Source of the DNA: JBBDWJ01 sp040902925
GTDB taxonomy: Bacteria; Acidobacteriota; Terriglobia; Bryobacterales; UBA6623
Length of the DNA: 33,320 nt
Reading direction: 5' to 3'
Assembly: GCA_040902925.1 (NCBI GenBank)
Contig: JBBDWJ010000145.1
Span: 1 to 33,320, forward strand
Shown: positions 1-7,872 of the stretch, in pieces
Layout of the letters: the number at the start of each line of letters is the position of its first letter
Numbering within the stretch: the stretch's first letter is position 1
Made by a program: the position numbers and the translations under genes
The notes under the pieces: generated by a model
Seen by the model: only the letters and a program-made list of their open reading frames with translations
The model's database searches: none
Told to the model about the DNA's origin: nothing

Positions 1-50
1 CTCGAAGCTCACCGCCTGAAAGGCGGTGGGTTTAGACCTGGTGATTGAAC
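1..50 (+). mobile_element. Possible right-end hairpin of an IS200/IS605-type element
   Basis: A near-perfect hairpin occupies 8-30: arm CTCACCGCCT, loop GAA, arm AGGCGGTGGG, with one T-G wobble. It is preceded by CGAAG and followed by a TTTAGACC-TTGAAC tail. Subterminal hairpins of this shape are typical of the right ends of IS200/IS605 (IS1341/TnpB-type) elements, where the transcript may also form the 3' part of an omega RNA. No transposase or TnpB gene is visible, because the element body would lie before base 1. A terminator of an upstream gene is the main alternative, although the T-run is short. Confidence 0.35.
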
Positions 51-145
51 TAAACATACTGTCGCGGAGCAACCATCGCTGTATAAATTTCAAAAGGCTA
101 TCTTCCGATGAGGCCCTTCATCCAGGCCGCTCGACACCATCAAGG

Positions 146-151
146 TATAAT
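146..151 (+). promoter_or_regulatory. Possible -10 element upstream of the SMP-30 gene
   Basis: A perfect TATAAT lies 60 nt before the ATG at 211. No good -35 element is found at 16-18 nt spacing, so this is only a candidate promoter. Confidence 0.3.
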
Positions 152-210
152 CGTCAAACCTTGAAGGCGACAAGTAGCTCTTCCCCAAGCCAAAGAATGG
201 AGAATGGTCG

Positions 211-1194
211 ATGAGGTACAAGAACGGGGCATTCCGGCATCTTTTCGTAGCCTGCATCCCGGCTGCGTTATTGCTGTGCACCTGCTCCTCTCCGCCGCCA
301 GTTGAAGATTCATCGACGAAAACCGCCGAAGTTCAGACCACGCAAGCCGAACTGATTGCTAGCGACGGGTCGTGGGGGAACACCGAAGGGCCCGCCGTCG
401 ACTCACAAGGCGCTCTGTACTTCACTTCCCGCGGCACATACAAAGGCATAGTGAAATGGACCAGGGAAGCCGGCGCGACACAACACGCAGCGGCTGCCGC
501 GAAGGCCGGCCCAGGCGGCCTTTGGATCGACGATTCCGATCACATCTACCTGACGGCAACCGATGAGCGGGAAATCCAGAAGCTTTCGCCGGACGGTGAG
601 TTGACCGTCGTCGCCAAAGGGTTTGAGAGCGATCCGGCCGTTGCCAAGGGACCCAACGATATTACCGTGTCGAAGGCGGGTAATGTCTATTTCACGGATC
701 CAAAAGGGTATCAGGGAGAAGCGGCCCCGGGAACCATATATCGGATCGACCCCGGCGGCGTAGTCACGGTCTTTGATGATTCCGTCGTTGGACCGAACGG
801 TATTGTTCTGAGTGGCGACGATCGAACGCTCTACGTCGCCCACAACATCGGGGAAGCGAAATCCAACCTTGTGCGTTTCCCGCTGGACGACAATGGCGCC
901 AAGGCCGGCGACAAACAGATCGTTGCCGGGATAGAGCCTTGCATCGCCGACGGCATGGCGGTCGACGAGAACGGCAACGTCTGGCTAACCTGCTATTCCT
1001 ACGGCACGGCTCACCTGATTGATGCGAAGACCGGAAACGTCATCGAGCGCATCACTACAGAGCAGAAGGCGCTGACCAACTGTGTTTTCGGGCGTGGAGA
1101 CGACAAAAACAGCCTCTATTTGAGCAGCTCGGATATGGATCGCGTGACCGGCTACGTGTACCGGGCCACGGTGACGACGCCAGGAATTCGGTAA
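211..1194 (+). CDS. SMP-30/gluconolactonase/LRE family protein, exported
   Basis: This 327-residue protein of the SMP-30/gluconolactonase family is a six-bladed beta-propeller, expected to hydrolyse a sugar lactone in the periplasm. The N-terminus (about 1-25) is a hydrophobic export signal. Cysteines at 15 and 25 make a lipoprotein possible, but the lipobox is not canonical. Repeated blade motifs follow: NTEGPAVDSQGALYF (first metal-ligand Glu region), GPNDITVSKAGNVYFTDP, GPNGIVLSGDDRTLYVAHN and DGMAVDENGNVWLTC, which carry the Asn and Asp residues expected to bind the divalent metal. The start is supported by GGAG 8 nt upstream. The gene stands alone, with 351 nt before the next gene. A lactonase beside glucose-6-phosphate isomerase and a gnd remnant would suit oxidative sugar metabolism, but the exported location argues for an extracellular substrate. 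The exact substrate cannot be read from sequence. Confidence 0.85.
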   Translation: MRYKNGAFRHLFVACIPAALLLCTCSSPPPVEDSSTKTAEVQTTQAELIASDGSWGNTEGPAVDSQGALYFTSRGTYKGIVKWTREAGATQHAAAAAKAGPGGLWIDDSDHIYLTATDEREIQKLSPDGELTVVAKGFESDPAVAKGPNDITVSKAGNVYFTDPKGYQGEAAPGTIYRIDPGGVVTVFDDSVVGPNGIVLSGDDRTLYVAHNIGEAKSNLVRFPLDDNGAKAGDKQIVAGIEPCIADGMAVDENGNVWLTCYSYGTAHLIDAKTGNVIERITTEQKALTNCVFGRGDDKNSLYLSSSDMDRVTGYVYRATVTTPGIR

Positions 1195-1545
1195 GCGTCC
1201 TCCAATCCGGCGGGAGAACCCGGAGTCGATGTGACTCAGAGGAGCGCCCCGACGGGTCCGATATGGGCTAGGCCCGAACCCATCGGGACTGTCCTCTGTG
1301 CCGCATCGAAGCAGCCGATGGTCGCAGACCAGGGAATCATCAAGAAATCGGGCCTCTTGCCCGCCCACGATCTTGCCTGGCGATCATTCCGCCAGTCAGT
1401 TCACAGTTAGAATTGGAGCGCCCTTGTGTCGTTCTTGGCGGCGGCAACGTCAAGGAACTGGGCAAACTTCCCCCTCTTTGCCGCGCGGGCAGTAACGCCA
1501 ATGCGTTCACCGGAGGATTCCGGCTTTGGGAAAAGGAGAATGAGA
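1195..1545. other. Intergenic region with no recognised feature
   Basis: This 351-nt gap lies between the SMP-30 gene and pgi. I see no RNA gene, terminator with T-tract or conserved reading frame. The pgi frame is open back to 1426, but residues encoded before 1540 do not resemble the family. Confidence 0.5.
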
Positions 1546-3201
1546 ATGGAAACAGTCGAAAACTCACCGTCGGGTCAACGCTTGACGCAACGTCCCGCAT
1601 GGAAAGCCCTTCAGGCTCACTACAGGAAGGTCAAGAGGCTCCATCTGCGGAAACTGTTCAAGAAAGACGCCGACCGGGGTGAACGGCTGACAGCCGAAGC
1701 TCTAGGCATCTACCTGGACTACTCGAAGAACCGCATCACCGACGAGACGCTGCCACTGCTGGTTCACCTCGCCGATGAGTGCGGCCTGCAAGCGCGAATC
1801 GATGCGATGTTCCGCGGCGGCAAGATCAATGTCACCGAAAATCGTTCCGTTCTGCACGTAGCGCTTCGTGCTCCCAAAGGGGTATCGATCCTCGTCGACG
1901 GCCAGGACGTTGTTCCGCAGGTCCATGCGGTGCTCGACAAGATGTCCGATTTCTCCAACCGCATCCGGAGCGGCGAATGGAAAGGGCACACCGGAAAGCG
2001 CATTCGCAATGTTGTCAATATCGGCATCGGCGGGTCCGACCTGGGGCCGGTCATGGCCTTCGAGGCGCTACGGCACTACAGCCAACGCGATCTGACTCTT
2101 CGCTTCGTGTCGAATGTCGACGGAACCGACTTTGCAGAAGCGGTCCGCGATCTGGAACCTTCCGAAACGCTGTTCGTCGTCTCTTCCAAAACCTTCACCA
2201 CGCTCGAGACGATGAGCAACGCGCACACCGCCCGCGATTGGTCGCTTGCCGGATTGGGCGGAGATGCAACGTCGGTGGCGAAGCATTTCGTAGCGGTCTC
2301 GACGAATGCCAAGGAAGTGGCGAAGTTTGGAATCGACACCGCTAGCATGTTCGAGTTCTGGGACTGGGTCGGTGGACGCTACTCCATGGATGCCGTGATC
2401 GGCCTTTCGACAATGGTCGCGATCGGCCCGGAGAACTTCCGCGCCATGCTCGCCGGCTTCCACCAGATGGACGAGCATTTTCGCACGACGCCGTTTGATC
2501 GCAACCTGCCGGTCCTGATGGCGCTGCTGTCCATTTGGTACACCGACTTCTTCGGCGCTGAAACAGTCGCGGTTCTGCCCTACGACCAGTATCTGAAACG
2601 ATTCCCCGCCTACCTGCAGCAGTTGACGATGGAGAGCAACGGCAAACACGTCACGCTGGATGGGGCGACGGTGGACTATGAGACGAGTCCGGTCTATTGG
2701 GGAGAACCGGGGACCAATGGCCAGCACTCGTTCTATCAGTTGATCCATCAAGGCACGCGGCTCATTCCCTGCGACTTCATTGCCTTCGGGCGTTCGCTCA
2801 ACCCCTTGGGGCGGCATCACGACATCCTACTAGCGAACGTCTTCGCGCAGGCCGAAGCTCTTGCCTTCGGCAAGACTGCTCAAGAGGTAAAGAAGGAGGG
2901 CACTCCGGATTGGCTGGTGCCGCACCGCGTCTTCGAAGGGAATCGTCCGTCGAACACGATCTTTGCCGAGCGCCTGACCCCCGATATCCTGGGCAAGCTC
3001 ATTGCGCTTTACGAGCACAGTGTCTTCACGCAAGGAGTCATCTGGAACATAGATTCGTTCGATCAATGGGGCGTCGAGCTTGGCAAAGTTCTCGCCCAAC
3101 GGATCATACCGGAACTCGAAGCGAAGGACGAGCCAAAGCTGAAGCACGACAGTTCCACAAACAACTTAATTCGACGCTATCGGAAGCTGAAAGCGGTTTA
3201 G
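1546..3201 (+). CDS. pgi: Glucose-6-phosphate isomerase
   Basis: Cytoplasmic glycolytic enzyme that interconverts glucose 6-phosphate and fructose 6-phosphate. The 551 residues match the usual long bacterial form (E. coli about 549). Family landmarks are in order: substrate-phosphate site SSKTFTT (213-219), GGRYS (276-280), catalytic base Glu363 in MESNG, ring-opening His394 in GTNGQHSFYQLIHQG, and the signature GVELGK ending at Lys514. The start at 1546 is chosen because AAGGAG lies at 1533-1538, 7 nt upstream, and the protein then begins METVENSP; the nearby ATG at 1540 sits almost on that site. The next reading frame, a gnd remnant, starts 27 nt after the stop, so the two were probably co-transcribed. 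No catalytic residue is missing and the gene appears functional. Confidence 0.97.
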   Translation: METVENSPSGQRLTQRPAWKALQAHYRKVKRLHLRKLFKKDADRGERLTAEALGIYLDYSKNRITDETLPLLVHLADECGLQARIDAMFRGGKINVTENRSVLHVALRAPKGVSILVDGQDVVPQVHAVLDKMSDFSNRIRSGEWKGHTGKRIRNVVNIGIGGSDLGPVMAFEALRHYSQRDLTLRFVSNVDGTDFAEAVRDLEPSETLFVVSSKTFTTLETMSNAHTARDWSLAGLGGDATSVAKHFVAVSTNAKEVAKFGIDTASMFEFWDWVGGRYSMDAVIGLSTMVAIGPENFRAMLAGFHQMDEHFRTTPFDRNLPVLMALLSIWYTDFFGAETVAVLPYDQYLKRFPAYLQQLTMESNGKHVTLDGATVDYETSPVYWGEPGTNGQHSFYQLIHQGTRLIPCDFIAFGRSLNPLGRHHDILLANVFAQAEALAFGKTAQEVKKEGTPDWLVPHRVFEGNRPSNTIFAERLTPDILGKLIALYEHSVFTQGVIWNIDSFDQWGVELGKVLAQRIIPELEAKDEPKLKHDSSTNNLIRRYRKLKAV

Positions 3202-3228
3202 CAGTCATTCCCGAAGCAAGGAGGAACC

Positions 3229-3408
3229 ATGCAACTAGGAATGGTAGGACTGGGCGGAATGGGCGCCAGCATGGCGCGCCGGCTTCTCAAGAGGCATCAC
3301 GAATGTGTCGTCTTCAACAGATCGGCGAAGTCAGTTGCGGACCTCGTCGTGACCGCGGCTGGCGTAAGTCCGCAACATCGAAAGCCTGCTCCGGCGTCAT
3401 GGCGGTGA
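3229..3408 (+). pseudogene. gnd: Truncated 6-phosphogluconate dehydrogenase (N-terminal remnant)
   Basis: A 59-codon frame begins MQLGMVGLGGMGASMARRLL, followed by KRHHECVVFNRS. This is the NAD(P)-binding Rossmann start (GxGxxG) of decarboxylating 6-phosphogluconate dehydrogenase of the short GndA type, normally about 300 or more residues. After about residue 40 the similarity stops, and the frame ends at a TGA with no continuation in any frame that I recognise. An excellent ribosome site (AAGGAGG, 3218-3224) remains in place, so decay or deletion removed only the body of the gene. Its position behind pgi fits the common pgi/gnd/zwf grouping of pentose-phosphate genes. A short peptide may still be translated, but the lyase/dehydrogenase domain is absent. 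Confidence 0.75.
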
Positions 3409-3621
3409 AGGATCAGCGGCCAGTTCAGGGCTAGCGTCCAGTCTGCGTTTCAAGGTCGATGACCGTCAGACTTATTGCGGCCAGGCTTCGCTTTGCGGGA
3501 ATCATCGCAAAACGGCGCCAGGTGTTGGCGGCGTCCGCAGGGTTTGCCACGCAAGAGTCTCCCGCCAGGTGCGAGAGCAGTGCTGGGGCCGCTTTCAAGC
3601 CGGGTCATGCTGCCTGCAGAC

Positions 3622-6012
3622 TCAAAATCGCAGCTTCATTTGAACCGTCGCTTGCCGCCCCGGCGCCAGCGCCGTGCCCGAAAACAGCCCGCTGAAATTG
3701 ATGACATTGAGCCTGTCCGTCGCGTTGCGCATGTCGAACTGCAGCGTCAGCGAGCGGGCATCCCGCTCCCACACCCTCGCTCCTACCGAAAAATCCAGGC
3801 TGAAATTCGGCCGCACCCGCCCACGCTCGAAGTTCACTTTGTCGAGGATGGCCGGCGGAATGGGCTGCAGGTGATCATCGTCGTCATCCTCATCATCGTC
3901 GTCATCGTCATCCTCGCCGGCCGGGTCTTCCTGCCCGGGCGGCTCTTCTCCCATTTCGTCCTCATCGTCGTCATCGTCGCCCTCGAGCTCCACCGGCAAA
4001 CCGCTGCCGTAGCGTGCTCCGGCCATGAACCAAACCCTGCGGTGCGGCTCGAAACGAATCTGGGCCGCCACGGTATTGCGCTGATCCTGGCTGATCGCGA
4101 AGTGCTCGACGACATCTCGCAGTTCTTCCGCCTCTCCCCCCTCAATGAACAGGCCGCCGGTCACCGGCGAAGACGCCCGCCCCAGCATGTTGGAATAACT
4201 AACGAACGACGACAGGCCCCGCCAGTGCGGCAGCTCGACGCGAACCTCGGTTCCTTCGATGCGCGCCGTATCGAACGTAATGGGGAAGGAAATGCCGGTG
4301 TTCAGGAACACGTCATCGTCGATGTAGTTACGGAACGTGCGCCAATAGTGGCTGACGTCGAGGCGTACCACGTTGCCGAACGGCTTGCGCAGACCGACCT
4401 CAAAGAAGTGAGCCCGGCTGGCCGGTACCGGAACCGCATCCTCCACCTCATTGAGGTCGAGCCCCGCGCCGCTGCTCAGCAGGAGATTCTCCAGCGGCGG
4501 CGGCTGAAAAATGCGGTCGTAGGAGGCGCGCAGCAGAAGATCCGCCGGCTGCACGTAGTAGCTGAGAGCCAGGCGCGGGCTCACCGCGTTGTCCTCAATC
4601 AGCAGGTCGTAGCGGTCGAACCGCAGCCCGATATTCGCCGCGAAGTTTCCAAATCGCAACTGGTCCTGGACGAAAAGGCCGGCTTCGGTGCTGCGCCGGT
4701 TGTCGCGAAAATCGAGGTCGATGTCAGGAAGCTCGTCGGGCTCGGCCAGCAGGAACTGTTCGCGAACGCTGTTGACCCGCAGATCGCCGCCGAACTTCAG
4801 CGTATGGTGCTCGTTTTCCAGGGTGATGTCGCCCATCACGGCGCCTTCGCGAAAGCCGCGATCCTGCTGCACATAGACGGGCGTCGAGAACTCGTTGCTC
4901 CACAGCTCGCTGGTCAGATCCCGCACCATGCCGCGCAGCGAGCCCAGGGCGCGCGAGGAAAAAGTGTGCTGGTAGTGGATCTGCCCCGCCGTTTCCTGAC
5001 TACGGCGGTCCTGCCGCTGCCCGGCTGCCTGTTGCACCAGATCGTTCGGGACGAGGAAGCCGGTGCGGTTCGTGCGGAAGTAGAACGAGAGCCGGTCGCG
5101 GTCGCCGAGGTCTTGCCCCAAACGCGCGTTCAGGCCGCTGGAGCTCGCTTTGTTGGTGAAGTTCTCGAGCGAAGGTGGATCGAGATAGCGGCCGGTGTGC
5201 CCGCCGAGGACGCCCACCGACACCGCCGTCGTGTCGCTGCCGTACTGGTGGGAGAAAGACCCCAGGTAGGTGTCATAGCTGCCGCCCTGCAAGTCCGCCT
5301 CCGAGCGATGCCCCACGGAACCGACGCGCCGCGTGTCCAGTACGATCACTCCGCCCAGGCGGCGGCCGTACTCGGCGGGCAGGCCGGCCGTGAGGACATT
5401 GACCGCTTCGAATTCGCTGCTCTCGAACGCCGGCGCGAACGCTATCGAGCGGTTGTCGTAGAGCGGCATGCCGTCGATCACGTATTGGGTGTCGTATTCA
5501 GACCCTCGCGGATGCAGCACCGCGTTCGCCTCGAGAAGCCAGCCGGGCATGGTTGTGACGACGTCGATAACGCTGCGGCCCAGGGTTGTCCCTAGCGCCT
5601 GGTCGAGTTGCGAACGCCCGGCGTGCATCACGATCGACGGCTGCGACGGGTCCAGTAACGGCGCCGCATCCCGCACCGTGATTTCCGACTGCACCACGCC
5701 AAGCTGCAGCGTCACCTCGATCGTCTGCGGCACCGAGGAACGAATTTCGATCGTGCGAGTGAAATCGGCGAACCCGTTGTGAGCCACGCGAAGCTGATAG
5801 ACGCCCGGAGCCAGCCGCCGCAGCAGCGCCTCCCCCGCCGCGTCCGCCAGCGCCTCGGCAAAGAACGGAGGATTGCGGCCGGCCAGCTCGACTCGTGCCG
5901 GAACCGCCTGGCCGGAAGGATCGTGGACGTTGACCCGCAGTTGCCCGTCCATAACTTGCGCGGCTGCGGCGGTTGAGAGGACCAGCAGGGCCAACAGCAA
6001 ACGGCTCCGCAT
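3622..6012 (-). CDS. TonB-dependent outer-membrane receptor with CarboxypepD_reg domain and acidic insertion
   Basis: A 796-residue outer-membrane receptor. The signal peptide is MRSRLLLALLVLSTAAAAQ. A CarboxypepD_reg-like Ig domain follows (about 23-105, VNVHDPSGQAVPARVEL to the FTRTIEIRSS strand). The plug domain (about 110-230) contains QYVIDGMPLYDN and PAEYGRRLGGVIVLDTR, and the rest is beta-barrel ending in an aromatic residue (MKLRF). Start 6012 is preferred over longer openings because the signal peptide begins there, with AGGA about 6 nt upstream. Residues about 675-713 form a very acidic insertion made almost entirely of Asp/Glu. No TonB box is obvious. The gene is divergent from the ECF sigma operon, 407 nt apart, but lacks the N-terminal signalling domain of FecA-type transducers. 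The substrate is unknown; metal or cation binding by the acidic loop is speculative. Confidence 0.88.
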   Translation of the reverse strand: MRSRLLLALLVLSTAAAAQVMDGQLRVNVHDPSGQAVPARVELAGRNPPFFAEALADAAGEALLRRLAPGVYQLRVAHNGFADFTRTIEIRSSVPQTIEVTLQLGVVQSEITVRDAAPLLDPSQPSIVMHAGRSQLDQALGTTLGRSVIDVVTTMPGWLLEANAVLHPRGSEYDTQYVIDGMPLYDNRSIAFAPAFESSEFEAVNVLTAGLPAEYGRRLGGVIVLDTRRVGSVGHRSEADLQGGSYDTYLGSFSHQYGSDTTAVSVGVLGGHTGRYLDPPSLENFTNKASSSGLNARLGQDLGDRDRLSFYFRTNRTGFLVPNDLVQQAAGQRQDRRSQETAGQIHYQHTFSSRALGSLRGMVRDLTSELWSNEFSTPVYVQQDRGFREGAVMGDITLENEHHTLKFGGDLRVNSVREQFLLAEPDELPDIDLDFRDNRRSTEAGLFVQDQLRFGNFAANIGLRFDRYDLLIEDNAVSPRLALSYYVQPADLLLRASYDRIFQPPPLENLLLSSGAGLDLNEVEDAVPVPASRAHFFEVGLRKPFGNVVRLDVSHYWRTFRNYIDDDVFLNTGISFPITFDTARIEGTEVRVELPHWRGLSSFVSYSNMLGRASSPVTGGLFIEGGEAEELRDVVEHFAISQDQRNTVAAQIRFEPHRRVWFMAGARYGSGLPVELEGDDDDDEDEMGEEPPGQEDPAGEDDDDDDDEDDDDDHLQPIPPAILDKVNFERGRVRPNFSLDFSVGARVWERDARSLTLQFDMRNATDRLNVINFSGLFSGTALAPGRQATVQMKLRF

Positions 6013-6419
6013 CGATATCCTGCAGGACGGAAAGGGTAGCCAATCGGTACTCAACATCATTCGGTGCTCAATAAACATCAGCAGATAACTGGGCTTCGAC
6101 TCGGCGGGCCAACGGCGCCAGCCGGTTTGCGCTGCGCCCTCAATCCGGGCGAACGAGAAACTCAACGGGCGCAAACAGCCACGGCGGCAAACGGCCACGG
6201 CGGCAAATGGCCGCATCGGCGTGGCGTCGGGCGTATATCTGTATATTCCTCGTGGCCCCCATCTGTTCAGAGTATTTTCCATGGGCTCCGAACCCGGCCA
6301 CGGCTTGCATCGCGGCGGGTGCGCCCGCCATCCTGAGGGTCGGAATCGCTCGGCGCGATCAAAAAAGCCTGAACAAGAAACGCGCTCGGGGAATATTCAG
6401 ACAGAACGGCAATTCATCC
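6013..6419. promoter_or_regulatory. Divergent intergenic region between TonB receptor and ECF sigma gene
   Basis: These 407 nt must contain promoters for both divergent genes. A 16-nt unit is repeated three times at 6171-6218, and an AT-rich patch around 6234-6247 (TATATCTGTATATT) is the best place for a promoter. No convincing ECF-type -35/-10 pair was found. Frames open through this region do not resemble proteins. Confidence 0.4.
6171..6218. repeat. Three tandem copies of a 16-nt unit
   Basis: The units are GCAAACAGCCACGGCG (6171-6186), GCAAACGGCCACGGCG (6187-6202) and GCAAATGGCCGCATCG (6203-6218). The first two differ at one base and the third at four. They lie in the divergent promoter region, so they could be a binding-site array or a simple slippage product. 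Confidence 0.75.
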
Positions 6420-7001
6420 ATGGATCTGGTCCAACCAGCAGATTCGTCCGCGCGGCTGTCCGTTCGAACCGAGGCGCGCTCCACGCCGGCCTCGAACCCA
6501 TCGCCGCTCGAGGCCGAAGTTAAGCTCCTGTTCGACGAGTTGAGGGTGCCGGTTCTGCGCTACCTGATGACTTTGGGTCTGTCTCCTCCGGACGCGGATG
6601 AAGTGGTCCAGGACGTTTTTCTGGCGCTGTTTCAGCATTTGCGGCGCGGCAAGCCGCGGTCGAACCTGCCGGGTTGGGTGTTTCGAGTGGCCCACAATCT
6701 GGCGTTGAAACGACGCCACGCGAACCGGAGTGGAGAGACGGTTCTGGCGGACGCCGGCGATGCCGCCGGCCATCTCGACGCTGCACCCAATCCGGAGGAG
6801 CAAGCGGTCCAGCGCCAAAGACAGGCGCGCCTGCTGGCTGTCGTGCGCGCCCTGCCGGAACAAGACCGCTGCTGCCTGCACCTGCGGGCGGAAGGTCTCC
6901 GCTACCGCGAGATCGCCAAAGTATTGGGCGTGTCTCTAGGCGCTGTATCTCTCTCGCTGCAACGAGCTCTGGCGCGCCTCACCCGCGCCGATGGGTACTG
7001 A
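6420..7001 (+). CDS. ECF-type RNA polymerase sigma factor
   Basis: A 193-residue sigma-70 family factor of ECF size. Region 2 spans about 36-102, with DEVVQDVFLALFQHL and PGWVFRVAHNLALKRRHANR matching core binding and -10 recognition helices. Region 4 spans about 131-189, with LPEQDRCCLHLRAEGLRYRE and IAKVLGVSLGAVSLSLQRAL forming the -35 helix-turn-helix. Regions 1 and 3 are absent, as expected. A 30-residue Ser/Pro-rich N-terminal tail precedes region 2. The ATG at 6420 is chosen because upstream residues are not sigma-like, but its ribosome site is weak. The next gene starts within a few bases of the stop and encodes a membrane anti-sigma-like protein, so the pair is probably translationally coupled. 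The divergent TonB receptor is a possible target. Confidence 0.9.
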   Translation: MDLVQPADSSARLSVRTEARSTPASNPSPLEAEVKLLFDELRVPVLRYLMTLGLSPPDADEVVQDVFLALFQHLRRGKPRSNLPGWVFRVAHNLALKRRHANRSGETVLADAGDAAGHLDAAPNPEEQAVQRQRQARLLAVVRALPEQDRCCLHLRAEGLRYREIAKVLGVSLGAVSLSLQRALARLTRADGY

Positions 7002-7002
7002 C

Positions 7003-7845
7003 ATGCGGCACACAAACTTTCACGTTTCCGATCAGCAGCTTCTCGAAGCGGCCGACGGGGAGCTGTCTCCGCGAAAAATGGCAAAGGTGCGGGCCCACTT
7101 GGCCGCGTGCTGGAGCTGCCGGGCGCGCATGCGCCAGATCGAGACCACGATTGTAAATTTCGTGCAAGTCCACCAGCGTACTTCGGAAGGAAAGGTGCCT
7201 CCCGAGGGCGGGTCTCGCAGTCTGTTTCAAGCCAGGCTGGCGGAAGCCGCCAGTTCGCCCGAGCCTGCTTGGCGCCTCAGCTTGCTGCCGCTGATCCACA
7301 AAAGAGAACTGGCGTTGGTTGGCCTTGCGCTGGCTCTGGTCGCGCTGACCATGTTCTCGCTCGGCATCTTGCCGCGGCCCGATCCACAACGATCCCAACA
7401 GCGAAACCCTGCCGCGCCCGACCCGCGGCTCACTCCTGGCATGGCCCAACCATTGTCGAAGGCCGAGCTCTGTTCTCTGGGTGATCAGGATAGCGCCCCC
7501 GCGGTGCCGCGTGCCGTCGCCCTCAAGGTGTTTGCGGCGTACGGCGTCAGCGATCCACGCCCGCGAGCGTATGAGCTCGACTACCTGATCGCGCCCGAAC
7601 TCGGCGGCACCAACGACATTCGCAACCTGTGGCCGCAGCCCTACCGGACGCTGCCGTGGGATGCCCATGCCAAAGACGCGCTAGAAGATCATCTTCACGG
7701 ACTCGTCTGCCAAGGGAACCTCGATCTCGAAACCGCGCAAGAAGATATCGCCAAAGATTGGATCGCCGCCTACAGAAAGTACTTCCGCACCGAAACGCCG
7801 CTTCCCGTGCACGCGGTATTTCTCAAAGACCAGCCCTGGGAATGA
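7003..7845 (+). CDS. Anti-sigma-like zinc-finger membrane protein with C-terminal degenerate HNH-like domain
   Basis: A 280-residue protein coupled to the sigma gene. Residues 1-45 resemble a ZAS-type anti-sigma domain: DQQLLEAADGELSP, then His32-x3-Cys36-x2-Cys39 in HLAACWSCR. One transmembrane helix spans about 103-123. The outer part carries, at about 190-262, YELDYLIAPELGG, NDIRNLWPQPY, a KDALEDHLHGLVC segment and AQEDIAKDWIAAYRKYF. That layout resembles the HNH-type family whose core reads DH-(I/L)-P-x-E-x-GG...NLWPQ, but the expected His after Asp193 is Tyr194, so nuclease activity is doubtful. The domain lies on the far side of the membrane from the sigma factor and could be a sensor. 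An ATG at 6991 would overlap the sigma stop; 7003 gives the family-like start MRHTNFHVSD. Confidence 0.75.
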   Translation: MRHTNFHVSDQQLLEAADGELSPRKMAKVRAHLAACWSCRARMRQIETTIVNFVQVHQRTSEGKVPPEGGSRSLFQARLAEAASSPEPAWRLSLLPLIHKRELALVGLALALVALTMFSLGILPRPDPQRSQQRNPAAPDPRLTPGMAQPLSKAELCSLGDQDSAPAVPRAVALKVFAAYGVSDPRPRAYELDYLIAPELGGTNDIRNLWPQPYRTLPWDAHAKDALEDHLHGLVCQGNLDLETAQEDIAKDWIAAYRKYFRTETPLPVHAVFLKDQPWE

Positions 7846-7850
7846 GATCG

Positions 7851-7872
7851 CCTACCGTGGCCGCCAGGTAGG
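7851..7872 (+). terminator. Stem-loop after the sigma/anti-sigma operon
   Basis: CCTACC-G-TGG pairs with CCA-GGTAGG around a CCG loop, 6 nt after the stop codon of the anti-sigma-like gene. There is no following T-tract, so it is a 3'-end stem-loop rather than a clear intrinsic terminator. Confidence 0.35.

Noticed and set aside
2697..3434. 245-codon plus-strand frame overlapping the end of pgi and the gnd remnant
   Set aside because: Out-of-phase shadow of pgi; composition rich in Arg/Ser/His and no family motif.
3475..5595. 706-codon open frame on the plus strand opposite the first TonB receptor
   Set aside because: It is antisense to a clear receptor gene, has low-complexity Val/Ile and Arg-rich stretches created by the acidic codons and GC bias, and shows no domain.
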